Notes under the pieces: generated by a model | Seen by the model: only the letters and a program-made list of their open reading frames with translations | What the model was told of the DNA's origin: nothing | The model's database searches: none | Shown: piece by piece, positions 49,998 through 58,633 of the stretch | Layout of the letters: the number at the start of each line of letters is the position of its first letter | Numbering within the stretch: position 1 is the first letter of the stretch | Translations under genes and position numbers: made by a program | Source: Laspinema sp. D2d | GTDB taxonomy: Bacteria; Cyanobacteriota; Cyanobacteriia; Cyanobacteriales; Laspinemataceae | Assembly (NCBI RefSeq): GCF_025370755.1 | Contig: NZ_JAMXFC010000027.1 | Location: forward strand, 23,600-87,599 | Length of the DNA: 64,000 nucleotides | Direction of reading: 5' to 3'

Positions 49998-51779
49998 ATG
50001 AGAAATTGGGTGAAACCGCAAATATTTTCTTGGCTACTCCCAACGGCAACTGCCGTGTTGCTACTATCCGCTCCCGCGCAAGCTGCCCGACTCGAATATT
50101 GGCGTTTTGATACGGCTCAAAACCGACTGCACTTTACCACTGCCGGGGGGGTTCAACCCAAAGCGCAATTAATTGCCAATCCCACACGCCTGGTGATTGA
50201 TTTGCCCGGGACTACCCTGGATCGACAGGCCGTAACTCAGCCCGTGGGCAGTTCAGGATTTGAGTCCATTCGGGTAGGACAGTTTGAGTCAGACATTACT
50301 CGATTAGTGATTGAATTAAGCCCTGGTTATACCCTAGATCCGCAACAGGTGCAGTTCCGGGGACTCTCTCCCACGGAATGGACGGTTGACTTACCCACAC
50401 CCCAACGAATTGGGGCGGCATCGAGTGGATCTGCGGCCCTACCGACTCAATCCAGCAGTGGAGTTCAAATTGAAAATGTTCAGGTGACGCCGGATGGATT
50501 TTTTATCCGGACCCGAGGAGGGCAGCCGCAAGTCAAAATGGAGCGGAGTAGCGATCGCTCCTTATATGTAGATATCCCCGGGGCCACCATTTCCCCCAAT
50601 ATGGGGTCCCGAGACCAATTGCTCGATCGCCACGGTGTCGCTCGCATGAGTGTCCGACCCCTAGACGGGTCAACTCCGGGAGTGCGCGTGACGTTCGTCT
50701 TATCGGATACTAACTCGGATTGGCAGGTCACCGCCAGCAACTTGGGTGGCGTGGTGGTTTTACCCGGTCCTCAAGGTTCCCGAGTCGGGTCCGGGTCTGT
50801 GGCAATGGCCCAGAATCCCAGTAGCGATCGCCAAGTCACCATTGAAGGCATTGAACTGCAACAAGATGGGTCCCAACTTTTAATCAAATCCAATCAACCC
50901 TTCACCTACACCAGCGAATGGGACCGCGCTTCCGGAGCCTATCGCATTGTGATTCCTTCGGCCCAGTTAGGCAATGGGGTCCAACCTCCCCAGTCTACGA
51001 ATCGGGGTGCTTTTTTATGGGTGAAGTTGCAGCAAGAAGACCCCCAAACTGTGGCAATTCTGGTACAACCCGCAGCTGGAGTGCGGATTGGACCTCTAAC
51101 CCAACCCAGTCCCCAATTGCTCTCGGTTAGCTTACAACGTCCCGGTAACGTCGCCGCCGGTCCTAATTCCAGTACCTCAATTCCCACCGCACCAGGACCG
51201 ATGAGTTATCCCACGCCCTCGCCGATGCGATCGCGCGATGGCAGACGAGTTGTTGTCATCGATCCGGGACATGGCGGCGGGGACCCTGGTGCCGTTGGCA
51301 TTGGCGGACTCCAAGAAAAGGGAGTCGTTATGGACATTTCCCAACAGGTCGCTAGACTTTTAGAACAAAATGGCGTCCAAGTTGTCATGACTCGTCAGGA
51401 TGACCGGGAAATCGATTTAGCGCCTCGGGTTCAACTGGCTAACCGGGTCAATGCAGATATTTTTGTCAGCATTCACGCCAATGCGATTGATATGAGTCGT
51501 CCGGATGTGAATGGTATCGAGACTTATTATTATGCCAGTGGTCAGCGTTTGGCCCAAACCCTTCATAACAGCCTTGTACAAGGGACGGGCGCTCGCGATC
51601 GCCGGGTACGGCAATCGAGATTCTATGTCTTGCGCCATACCTCCATGCCTGCGGTATTACTGGAAGTCGGGTTTGTCACGGGTGCAGAAGATGCCCCTCG
51701 ACTGGCAAATGCTGCCTACCGGACCCAATTAGCCCAGGCGATCGCCCAGGGTGTTCTACAATACCTGCAAAATCCTTAG
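49998..51779 (+). CDS. amiC: N-acetylmuramoyl-L-alanine amidase with AMIN domains
   Basis: A 593-residue secreted amidase that cleaves the septal peptidoglycan stem peptide. A signal peptide (about 1-30, ending APAQAA) precedes two AMIN domains (about 35-130 and 155-255, plus a third AMIN-like segment about 275-380). AMIN domains target the enzyme to septa. The Amidase_3 catalytic domain (about 410-590) has the zinc residues in VIDPGHGGGDPGAVG (His), GLQEKGVVMD (Glu) and SIHANA (His), and the catalytic Glu in LLEVGFVTG. In filamentous cyanobacteria such amidases drill the nanopores of septal junctions. It is followed by murI on the same strand after 96 bases. Confidence 0.95.
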   Translation: MRNWVKPQIFSWLLPTATAVLLLSAPAQAARLEYWRFDTAQNRLHFTTAGGVQPKAQLIANPTRLVIDLPGTTLDRQAVTQPVGSSGFESIRVGQFESDITRLVIELSPGYTLDPQQVQFRGLSPTEWTVDLPTPQRIGAASSGSAALPTQSSSGVQIENVQVTPDGFFIRTRGGQPQVKMERSSDRSLYVDIPGATISPNMGSRDQLLDRHGVARMSVRPLDGSTPGVRVTFVLSDTNSDWQVTASNLGGVVVLPGPQGSRVGSGSVAMAQNPSSDRQVTIEGIELQQDGSQLLIKSNQPFTYTSEWDRASGAYRIVIPSAQLGNGVQPPQSTNRGAFLWVKLQQEDPQTVAILVQPAAGVRIGPLTQPSPQLLSVSLQRPGNVAAGPNSSTSIPTAPGPMSYPTPSPMRSRDGRRVVVIDPGHGGGDPGAVGIGGLQEKGVVMDISQQVARLLEQNGVQVVMTRQDDREIDLAPRVQLANRVNADIFVSIHANAIDMSRPDVNGIETYYYASGQRLAQTLHNSLVQGTGARDRRVRQSRFYVLRHTSMPAVLLEVGFVTGAEDAPRLANAAYRTQLAQAIAQGVLQYLQNP

Positions 51780-51875
51780 TCCGCCTCTTGATCGGAAATA
51801 TTTCTGAAAAATTCCCGAATTTTGGCTGCTAAGTGCTGATTTTTAACCCATACACTTCTCGCAAATCAACCACCC

Positions 51876-52847
51876 GTGTCTAACTTTTTTGAGTCTGACC
51901 TGCGTCCCTTGCATGACGATTGTCCAGGACAAAGCGATGGGTTTGTCCGTAATACTGGCTCTTCTGACTATCTATCCAGTGCCAGTGCGGGTTCCCCCCC
52001 CTATACCTCCGAGACTAATGGCAACAACCAACGCCCTAGAATAGGGGTTTTTGATAGTGGTCTGGGGGGCCTGACTGTCTTGCGAGAACTCTACCGCCAG
52101 CTACCCCAGGAATCCATTCTTTATTTTGGGGATACCGCTCGTCTTCCTTATGGCACCCGCTCTCAAGCAGAAATTGTCCAATTTGTGCGCGAGATTCTCT
52201 ACTGGATGATGACAGAGAATGTCAAAATGGTCATTATGGCCTGTAATACCAGTTCCGCTCTGGCCCTGGAAATGGTGCAAGCGGAGTTTCCAGTACCCAT
52301 GTTGGGGGTAATTTTACCCGGTGCTCGGGCAGCGGTCAATCAAGGTCGCCGCATTGGGGTGATTGCGACCCCGGCAACAGCGGCAAGTAATGCCTATCGC
52401 CGTGCGATTCAAGAAATGAGTCCAGAGTCGCGGGTTTGGCAAGTGGGTTGTCCGGAGTTCGTCCCTTTAATTGAAGGCAACTTGATTAATGACCCTTATA
52501 CGATGGAGGTGGCCCGGGAATATTTAGCCCCTCTACAAGAGCAGCAAATCGATACGTTGGTTTATGGCTGCACTCACTATCCCCTTTTAGCGCCAGTTTT
52601 CAAGAGTATTTTGCCGAGTTCGGTCCAGTTGGTAGATCCGGCTGTTCATGTGGTGGCAGCAGCGGCCCGGGAGTTGGAGATGTTAGGGCTAAGAGAAACT
52701 CGTCCGGCACTCCCGACTCGATTTACGGTGAGTGGTTGTGCTCAAGAGTTTGCTCAACGGGCGGTACACTTACTGGGATGTACTCCAGTGGTAGAAAAGG
52801 TATGTTTACCTGTGTTAGAAGGTCAACCTTTGCCGGTGGAACCTTGA
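51876..52847 (+). CDS. murI: glutamate racemase
   Basis: Makes D-glutamate for peptidoglycan. 323 residues from a GTG at 51876. The enzyme proper starts near residue 55 with RIGVFDSGLGGLTVLREL. Both catalytic cysteines are present (MACNTSSAL and YGCTHYPLL), with YFGDTARLPYG. The first 50 residues (Ser/Gly-rich) are an extension not seen in the usual 265-275-residue enzyme; no in-frame ATG or GTG lies closer to the core, so the extension seems genuine unless a TTG is used. It may be co-transcribed with the upstream amidase gene, linking two peptidoglycan functions. Confidence 0.95.
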   Translation: MSNFFESDLRPLHDDCPGQSDGFVRNTGSSDYLSSASAGSPPYTSETNGNNQRPRIGVFDSGLGGLTVLRELYRQLPQESILYFGDTARLPYGTRSQAEIVQFVREILYWMMTENVKMVIMACNTSSALALEMVQAEFPVPMLGVILPGARAAVNQGRRIGVIATPATAASNAYRRAIQEMSPESRVWQVGCPEFVPLIEGNLINDPYTMEVAREYLAPLQEQQIDTLVYGCTHYPLLAPVFKSILPSSVQLVDPAVHVVAAAARELEMLGLRETRPALPTRFTVSGCAQEFAQRAVHLLGCTPVVEKVCLPVLEGQPLPVEP

Positions 52848-54106
52848 TTAACAGGCTGTGCCAAACTGCGCTGAGTATTCAGGCGGCCTGTTGTCCGATA
52901 CAAATGGGGTTTGGGCCGTCTTTAGTTTATCAAGTTTGGGGTTATGGCTCTTAGGTTCTGGGGTCTCAATGAGGCGATCGCCCCAGGGCGAGTGATTTTA
53001 AGGGAAAGAGAATTTCTGAGTCATCACTGGAGTAGTAGAGCGATCGCCACTCCGCTTGAGGGCGATCGCTCTGCTACTGGAATATTGTTCCTGCATCTGA
53101 ATCCCACAGGAACAGTCTGTCAAGGTCTCGAACTGGAACCTTTGGCGTGTCGCCCTGCCAAACTCAAGAGCAAATAGATGGTTAACAAATAACCTGTTGC
53201 CAGAACGGGAATAATCAGAGGCATATCAGTGTAAGTCATAGTACGGCCAGAAATGAAAGCGCAGGAGTCGTCAAGGAAAATAGTCATAGAAATTTTGTCA
53301 GCACTTTCAAGCACCATTGGCTTCAAAATACTGGCATGGCCCTTAGAGGACCCAATATAGTGGCTCGCTGAAAACCCCTTTCTTAATCTTGAGGACCTGT
53401 AGAGACTTCCCCGAACCCTTCCCGTTACATCTGTAACCTTCAAAGCTGGAAATACATCCCTTCCAAAAGATCTCTATCGTTCTGGGTTTTCAATAGATCC
53501 CAGGGATCCCGAGCCCATGAAACAGTGTAAATGGGAGTGGTGAATGCCAAAACCAATACCATCGGTCTTGCGGTGACCGAAAAAACCCACTCTAGGTTTT
53601 TCAGGTTTCTGGCTACTCCTTGCTTTCCCAAAGCAACAAGCTGCTTGGGAGCGAACAAAATACAAGAAGCGATCATCAAAGAAAATCCAGACTGAAAGCC
53701 ACCCGCCTTGGGTTTACTCAACGTAACCCACTCTGGGTTTTTTTCTCATCCAATCATCTAGTCTACATCCCAAGCGCCAAGTGACCTAGGAGAAGTTCTG
53801 AATCTTTAGATCAGTCACCTAGTTAACAATCTGTTACTTGAACACTATTTTTGGAGGCAAACCATATTAGGTAGCGTTGCTACACCTATGGATGGAATCT
53901 TTAAATTCTTACTTTCTACCCTAACACAAGCAGGTTAAGTTTTCCAGGGTTTTCGCAACTTTATTTAACAATTCTTTAAAAATAGGCCAAGACATCGGTC
54001 CGATGAGCTTTTCAGGATATTTTTATGAGAAAAGTGTCGGATCAGGAGAGGCTTCGCTTAGAATAGATGTAAAATTTCGTAACTTTACGTCTGAGTCGGC
54101 CTATCC
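52848..54106. other. 1.26-kb region without a confirmed gene
   Basis: Two minus-strand frames (53440-53721 and 53120-53443) overlap by 4 bases as if translationally coupled. The second ends with a hydrophobic helix (MPLIIPVLATGYLLTIYLLLSLAG). However, both begin with TTG, have no good ribosome binding site and match nothing I know. A plus-strand terminator lies at 53725-53744. The region between murI and sds could therefore hold a small membrane protein or an unrecognised RNA, but I do not call one. Confidence 0.5.
53725..53744 (+). terminator. rho-independent terminator
   Basis: AACCCA-CTC-TGGGTT followed by TTTTT. It lies about 880 bases after the murI stop, with no plus-strand gene close before it. 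Confidence 0.6.
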
Positions 54107-55078
54107 ATGACCTCAACCACCTCCCTATTTTCCCCGGTTGAAGCAGACCTGCGGTTGTTAACCGAGAACCTGAAACAGCTAGTTGGTGCCCGTCACCCCA
54201 TTTTGTTCGCTGCGGCGGAGTACCTTTTTGGGGCCAAGGGAAAACGGATGAGGCCAGCAATCGTGCTGTTGCTCTCGCGGGCCCTGGCACCCGATGGAGA
54301 TATCACCCCTCGTCATCGCCGATTAGCAGAAATCACGGAAATGATCCACACCGCCAGCTTAGTCCATGATGATGTTGTGGACGAATCGGAACTCCGCCGA
54401 GGAGTGCCGACGGTTCATAGTCGATTTGGCAATCGTGTCGCGGTGTTAGCTGGGGATTTCCTGTTTGCTCAATCGAGCTGGTATTTAGCCAATTTAGATA
54501 ACCTAGAAGTCGTCAAATTGCTCTCGGAAGTGATTATGAATCTAGCCGAGGGAGAGATTCAGCAAGGGCTGAATCGATTTGATAGCAGTTTAGGGATTGA
54601 AGCTTACCTAGAAAAAAGCTACTATAAAACCGCCTCCTTAATTGCCAACAGTTCTAAAGCGGCGGGTATATTAAGTGAGGTAGATGAAGAGTTAGCCGAA
54701 AACTTCTATCAATATGGACGCCAGATTGGTCTCGCGTTTCAAATTGTGGATGATATCTTAGATTTCACGGGTTCGACAGATGTTTTGGGAAAAAATGCAG
54801 GTTCGGACCTCAGCAGCGGCAATCTGACGGCACCGACGTTATATGCGTTGGAAGAGAAACCCTATTTAGAGGTTTTAATTGAGCGGGAGTTTGCTGAAGA
54901 GGAGGATTTAGCCGAGGCGATCGCCTTGATTAAAGACTCAAATGGTATCCCTCGCGCTAGAGAACTGGCGGCTTTCCATGCGCGGGATGCGGTCAAGCAC
55001 TTAGAGGGGCTGCCCCCGGGGGAATGTCATCAAGCCTTGGTAAATTTAGCGGATTATGTCCTAAGTCGCTTGTATTAG
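54107..55078 (+). CDS. sds: solanesyl (long-chain) diphosphate synthase
   Basis: A 323-residue trans-prenyltransferase that makes the side chain of plastoquinone. The first Asp-rich motif is LVHDDVVDESELRRG-type (DDVVD), the second is IVDDILDFTG (DDILD), and GKRMRPA and GDFLFAQSSW are present. Length and motifs fit SDS/IspB-type enzymes rather than the shorter GGPP synthase. The murI-sds neighbourhood occurs in other cyanobacteria. The start ATG is at 54107. Confidence 0.94.
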   Translation: MTSTTSLFSPVEADLRLLTENLKQLVGARHPILFAAAEYLFGAKGKRMRPAIVLLLSRALAPDGDITPRHRRLAEITEMIHTASLVHDDVVDESELRRGVPTVHSRFGNRVAVLAGDFLFAQSSWYLANLDNLEVVKLLSEVIMNLAEGEIQQGLNRFDSSLGIEAYLEKSYYKTASLIANSSKAAGILSEVDEELAENFYQYGRQIGLAFQIVDDILDFTGSTDVLGKNAGSDLSSGNLTAPTLYALEEKPYLEVLIEREFAEEEDLAEAIALIKDSNGIPRARELAAFHARDAVKHLEGLPPGECHQALVNLADYVLSRLY

Positions 55079-55633
55079 CAATGAGCGTTCAGCCGGTCGG
55101 TTGGATCCAGTGGTAGCGCAATCGCACCGAACATGAACCGTTAATAGTCCGTTGAGGGTGTTGAGGGTTCTGAGGCGATCGCACTCGATGGCTCTAATCT
55201 TCAACGGGCGCGATCGCGCTTAACCCTTTTTAAAGGAAATTGCGATCGCCATTTAAAGTTGCTCAATTTCCCGCCGCTATTTCGGAAGCTCTGCTACGGC
55301 AGTGGTACCGAAACCCAGAAACAAAACAGGAAGTTTACCAGCCCAGGTCAAGTGCTTAGGCCCTTGACCGAATGAACCCGGAGCGTTTTTCTGGAATAGA
55401 TCCATCGATGGGATGGAAATATTCACCCGACAACCGATTGAACAAAGCGGTTGCCGGGTTAATTAGAGTGCTAAACCGAAAGAAAACCCGACCGAGGGCC
55501 AATCCAATTCTCCTGACCATTCTGGTCCGCCAGACTAACCCTTTGCTCTGTCGCTACTGCTCCAGACTGTTCAGGGGAGAGTGCCTCCAAAAGGGCTAAC
55601 CTGACCACACCGGGACTCCCCCCCGGATCAGAA
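55079..55633. other. intergenic region downstream of sds
   Basis: 555 bases rich in HIP1 sites (four or more between 55170 and 55250). A 75-codon plus-strand frame at 55372 is Arg-rich and without support. Nothing else recognised. Confidence 0.5.
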
Positions 55634-56128
55634 TTAGGCCAGATCCGGCGGGACCGGGCGAGATTTCAGCGGATTAGACTGGAGTTGCAGATGTTGTTGT
55701 AACTGCGCCTGTATCAGGGCTTGAAGGTCCTGACGGCGGACCTCCGTACCGGCGGAAACATCTCCTGATTTTTCAAAAAAAACCACACTATCGAGGGTAT
55801 CAATTGCCACCATCTGAAATAAAATATGAATGACCGGGACCGGCACAGCAACTGCTTGTGAATCCTTGGGAGCATAAGCACCATTGCTGGCGTCTTTAAC
55901 TGAAGGAAAAGCATAAATTACCTGTTTCTCAAGATCCGGTTGAGCGCGATTGCGTAACGCCGTCACCATCCAACGTTGATTAAGAGTTTGCAGGATATAA
56001 TACTGGGAATGGCGCAATTGTAAAGCCAGTTGCTTCAACGCTGGCGCGATCGCAGCCACGATACCAGGAGTTTGACCATCTTGGGGTGCATTGTCAATCA
56101 GAAGCTGAACTTGTCGATCTAAATTCAT
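55634..56128 (-). CDS. conserved cyanobacterial protein, unknown
   Basis: 164 residues from the ATG at 56128 (the frame extends to 56179). It begins MNLDRQVQLLIDNAPQDG, then has IAPALKQLALQLRHSQYYILQTLNQRWMVTALRNR and a mixed alpha/beta core with IHILFQMVAIDTLDSVVFFE. I recall this as a cyanobacteria-specific family without known function. Soluble, no signal peptide. It is divergent from hetZ with under 100 bases between the starts, an arrangement that may mean shared control. Confidence 0.78.
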   Translation of the reverse strand: MNLDRQVQLLIDNAPQDGQTPGIVAAIAPALKQLALQLRHSQYYILQTLNQRWMVTALRNRAQPDLEKQVIYAFPSVKDASNGAYAPKDSQAVAVPVPVIHILFQMVAIDTLDSVVFFEKSGDVSAGTEVRRQDLQALIQAQLQQHLQLQSNPLKSRPVPPDLA

Positions 56129-56220
56129 TGTTAAATAGGTCGAGCTTTCTATCATCCATTTAAGTTTAGCTGTAGTCATCCCTAGCTGGAACTAGGGGGT
56201 TGATACTTAACAAAACCACC

Positions 56221-57390
56221 ATGATGGGAAAAATCGAGGGGCGCGTGGAAGAAGATATTTTTCAACTTCTATTTACAGAACTCCAGCAAAATACCCGTTC
56301 TTCTGACCAAAAATGCCGGGAAGTCGCCGATCGCATTGCGGCAGAAGTTAACCGGATTTGCCAAGAAAGTCAAAGAATTAAAGCATCAGGAGAAGAAGAA
56401 AAGTGGAGAGTTACTTTATCGCGACATCGCTTACAACAATGTCTATTTTATTATAATTTTGGGGCGCGAGGGGGGAGAGTTGAATTACACAGTACCCTCA
56501 GTGCGATGGTTTATCGCTACATCACGCCGCCTCAAATCCAGTCGAGTTATCAAGCTCGCTTGAACTTGATCGAAGATTTTCTCCAAGGATTTTATGTGGA
56601 ATCCTTAAATGCATTTCGACGGGAAGCACAACTGGAGGGGACCTTTTCCCCAACCACCTTGTTAGAACTGTCGGAATATATGGCATTTACCGAACGGTAT
56701 GCTAAACGGCGGATTCCTCTATCGGGAGGGCGATCGCAACAACTGCTAATTTTGCGAGCACAAACCTTTTCCCAACAGCAACCGCCAGAAACAACCGTCG
56801 ATATGGAACAGGCTGCCGAAGGGTCTTCCCTAGATTCAGACCAAACCTGGAATGACTCTTCAGTGCAGCAAGTGCGAAATGCGATGGTTGATCGCGATCT
56901 AGAACCTGCTGATGATTCCTTACGCGAAACCGTCATTAAAGAAGTGTTGGCTTACTTGCAAGAGAGGGGACAAAATGACTGTGCAGACTATTTTATTTTG
57001 CGATTGCAAGATTTACCCACCAATGAAATCGAAGAAATTTTAGGCGTGACTCCCCGACAGCGGGATTACTTACAGCAGCGCTTTAAATATCATTTGATTC
57101 GATTTGCCCTCTCTCACCGCTGGGAATTGGTCCATGAATGGTTAGAAGCCGATTTAGAGCGAAACTTAGGGTTAACCCCGGAACGGTGGCAACAATTTCA
57201 AGACAGCCTAGAAGCTTCCCAACGGAAATTACTCCAATTAAAGCAACAAGGCGCAAAAGATTCCGACATTGCCAAACTCTTAGAATGTACAGTGAACCAA
57301 GTGCAGAAACGGTGGTTTAGACTACTAGAAGCCGCATGGCATCTTCGCAACGAGCGTGATTCCGGAAATAATGCATCTACAGATGAATAG
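56221..57390 (+). CDS. hetZ: HetZ-type regulator
   Basis: A protein of about 389 residues from the ATG at 56221 (a TTG at 56200 and ATG at 56224 are alternatives). It has the conserved HetZ blocks: LSRHRLQQCLFYYNFGARGGRVELHSTLS, YMAFTERYAKRRIPL, LILRAQTFSQQQPPETTVDMEQAAEG and TPRQRDYLQQRFKYHLIRFALSHRWELVHEWLEADLERNLGLTPERW. A C-terminal HTH-like segment (DSDIAKLLECTVNQVQKRWFRLL) could bind DNA. In Anabaena HetZ is needed early in heterocyst differentiation. In filamentous species without heterocysts its role is less clear. patU follows after 11 bases. Confidence 0.9.
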   Translation: MMGKIEGRVEEDIFQLLFTELQQNTRSSDQKCREVADRIAAEVNRICQESQRIKASGEEEKWRVTLSRHRLQQCLFYYNFGARGGRVELHSTLSAMVYRYITPPQIQSSYQARLNLIEDFLQGFYVESLNAFRREAQLEGTFSPTTLLELSEYMAFTERYAKRRIPLSGGRSQQLLILRAQTFSQQQPPETTVDMEQAAEGSSLDSDQTWNDSSVQQVRNAMVDRDLEPADDSLRETVIKEVLAYLQERGQNDCADYFILRLQDLPTNEIEEILGVTPRQRDYLQQRFKYHLIRFALSHRWELVHEWLEADLERNLGLTPERWQQFQDSLEASQRKLLQLKQQGAKDSDIAKLLECTVNQVQKRWFRLLEAAWHLRNERDSGNNASTDE

Positions 57391-57401
57391 GGGGGTAAGA
57401 C

Positions 57402-58547
57402 ATGGATAGGGACGAGCAAGTTTTTCAAAATCTTGCCAACTCAGAGGCTATTCAAGAGCGAATTCTCGGGTGGCTGTTTCAACTCTCTCAGCCAGACCCG
57501 AGGCCGCAAATGGAAGAGCTAACCAGTCCGGAAACACCTCCGGGACCAGACTTCACCAACCGTTTAGATCAGAATAACTTAGACCCTCTCGATTCTGAAT
57601 CATTGGAATCAATCGAGCGATCGCCTTCACTGGAGGGTGAATCGGAAGCAGGGTTTACCGAACTGGACGAGGCAGTGAGTCTCAAAGGAGAGCAACCACT
57701 TAAACCAGGAGAGATACCTGCCGTGCAAGATCGTTTTTACACACTTGTGAAACGCCGACTGGAAACTGAAATTCAACATCATCCCCCCCTATTTCCCTGG
57801 GAAAATGAACTGTTGGATTACGAACCTGACTATTTAGATTTTCCGGAAGAGAAAAAAGTTCCGGCTTTTGATTGGTTGACCCAGTTGCCTTTGTTGAGTT
57901 TGCCCGTTACTCTCCCAGCGACTGTCCTCACCCAACTTTTAGAAGAATGTCGAGTTCTGATCCAATCTTCTTTGCAAGATGGCGCTAAATTAGTCCGTGC
58001 CGTAGAAGGATTATTTCCCGATCGCCGTCCTCAACTACATCAGTTAGCAGGATGGGCCCTGGCGATGTCTCCAACCCGTGGATCGAGTGCCGAGGCGCTC
58101 AATCCCCTAGCCAGTGGAACCGTCGATTTTCCCCCCACCTACGAAGGAGCCAGCACGGATCAGCAAATGGTTCTCTGCTTACTGGCTGCCCGAGAAATTA
58201 TGGGGACCTTGACCTTAAGTGTCAGTGCCTCGGGAGGACCCGTCGAACGACAATGGCTCACCAGTGCCGGTATGTTGAGCATTCGCGTGGAATGTGTGGG
58301 GAAACCGATTCACGACGCCTCTAAACCTACTCAATCCCTAGGCTGCCTCCGAGTTCGGGGTGAACTCCCCTCTGGTGGAACCTTACAAATACGCGGGGGT
58401 GAGGCTCAATCTACCACCTCTCGTCCCAATGCCGGATGTTTGCACGTTGAACTGTTTGAACCCCGCCCGGACTGCTCTTATCTATTAGAAGTGCGTTTTC
58501 ATAACGAATACCATAACGCCCTGACCTTTGTGGTGCGTCTGTCCTAG
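57402..58547 (+). CDS. patU: PatU-type protein, undivided
   Basis: A 381-residue protein directly after hetZ, with a GGGGGG stretch upstream of the ATG. The N-terminal 110 residues are acidic and probably disordered. The middle has the PWENELLDYEPDYLDFP block typical of PatU3. The C-terminal half has predicted beta structure (LSIRVECVGKP, LGCLRVRGELPSGGTLQIRG, CSYLLEVRFHNEYHNALTFVVRLS). In Anabaena the homologue is split into patU5 and patU3, and patU3 affects heterocyst pattern. A single intact gene is the form reported in other filamentous cyanobacteria. Confidence 0.86.
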   Translation: MDRDEQVFQNLANSEAIQERILGWLFQLSQPDPRPQMEELTSPETPPGPDFTNRLDQNNLDPLDSESLESIERSPSLEGESEAGFTELDEAVSLKGEQPLKPGEIPAVQDRFYTLVKRRLETEIQHHPPLFPWENELLDYEPDYLDFPEEKKVPAFDWLTQLPLLSLPVTLPATVLTQLLEECRVLIQSSLQDGAKLVRAVEGLFPDRRPQLHQLAGWALAMSPTRGSSAEALNPLASGTVDFPPTYEGASTDQQMVLCLLAAREIMGTLTLSVSASGGPVERQWLTSAGMLSIRVECVGKPIHDASKPTQSLGCLRVRGELPSGGTLQIRGGEAQSTTSRPNAGCLHVELFEPRPDCSYLLEVRFHNEYHNALTFVVRLS

Positions 58548-58633
58548 AACGGGTAACGGCAGCATTCATCCGTTCTATAGAGTAAATTAGGAAGGAATAA
58601 AGACACTCTTTCGCTCTTTTATCCTTCATCACT

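Noticed and set aside
53120..53721. Two coupled small genes
   Set aside because: Both frames need TTG starts, lack SD sequences and match no known family; kept only as a finding.
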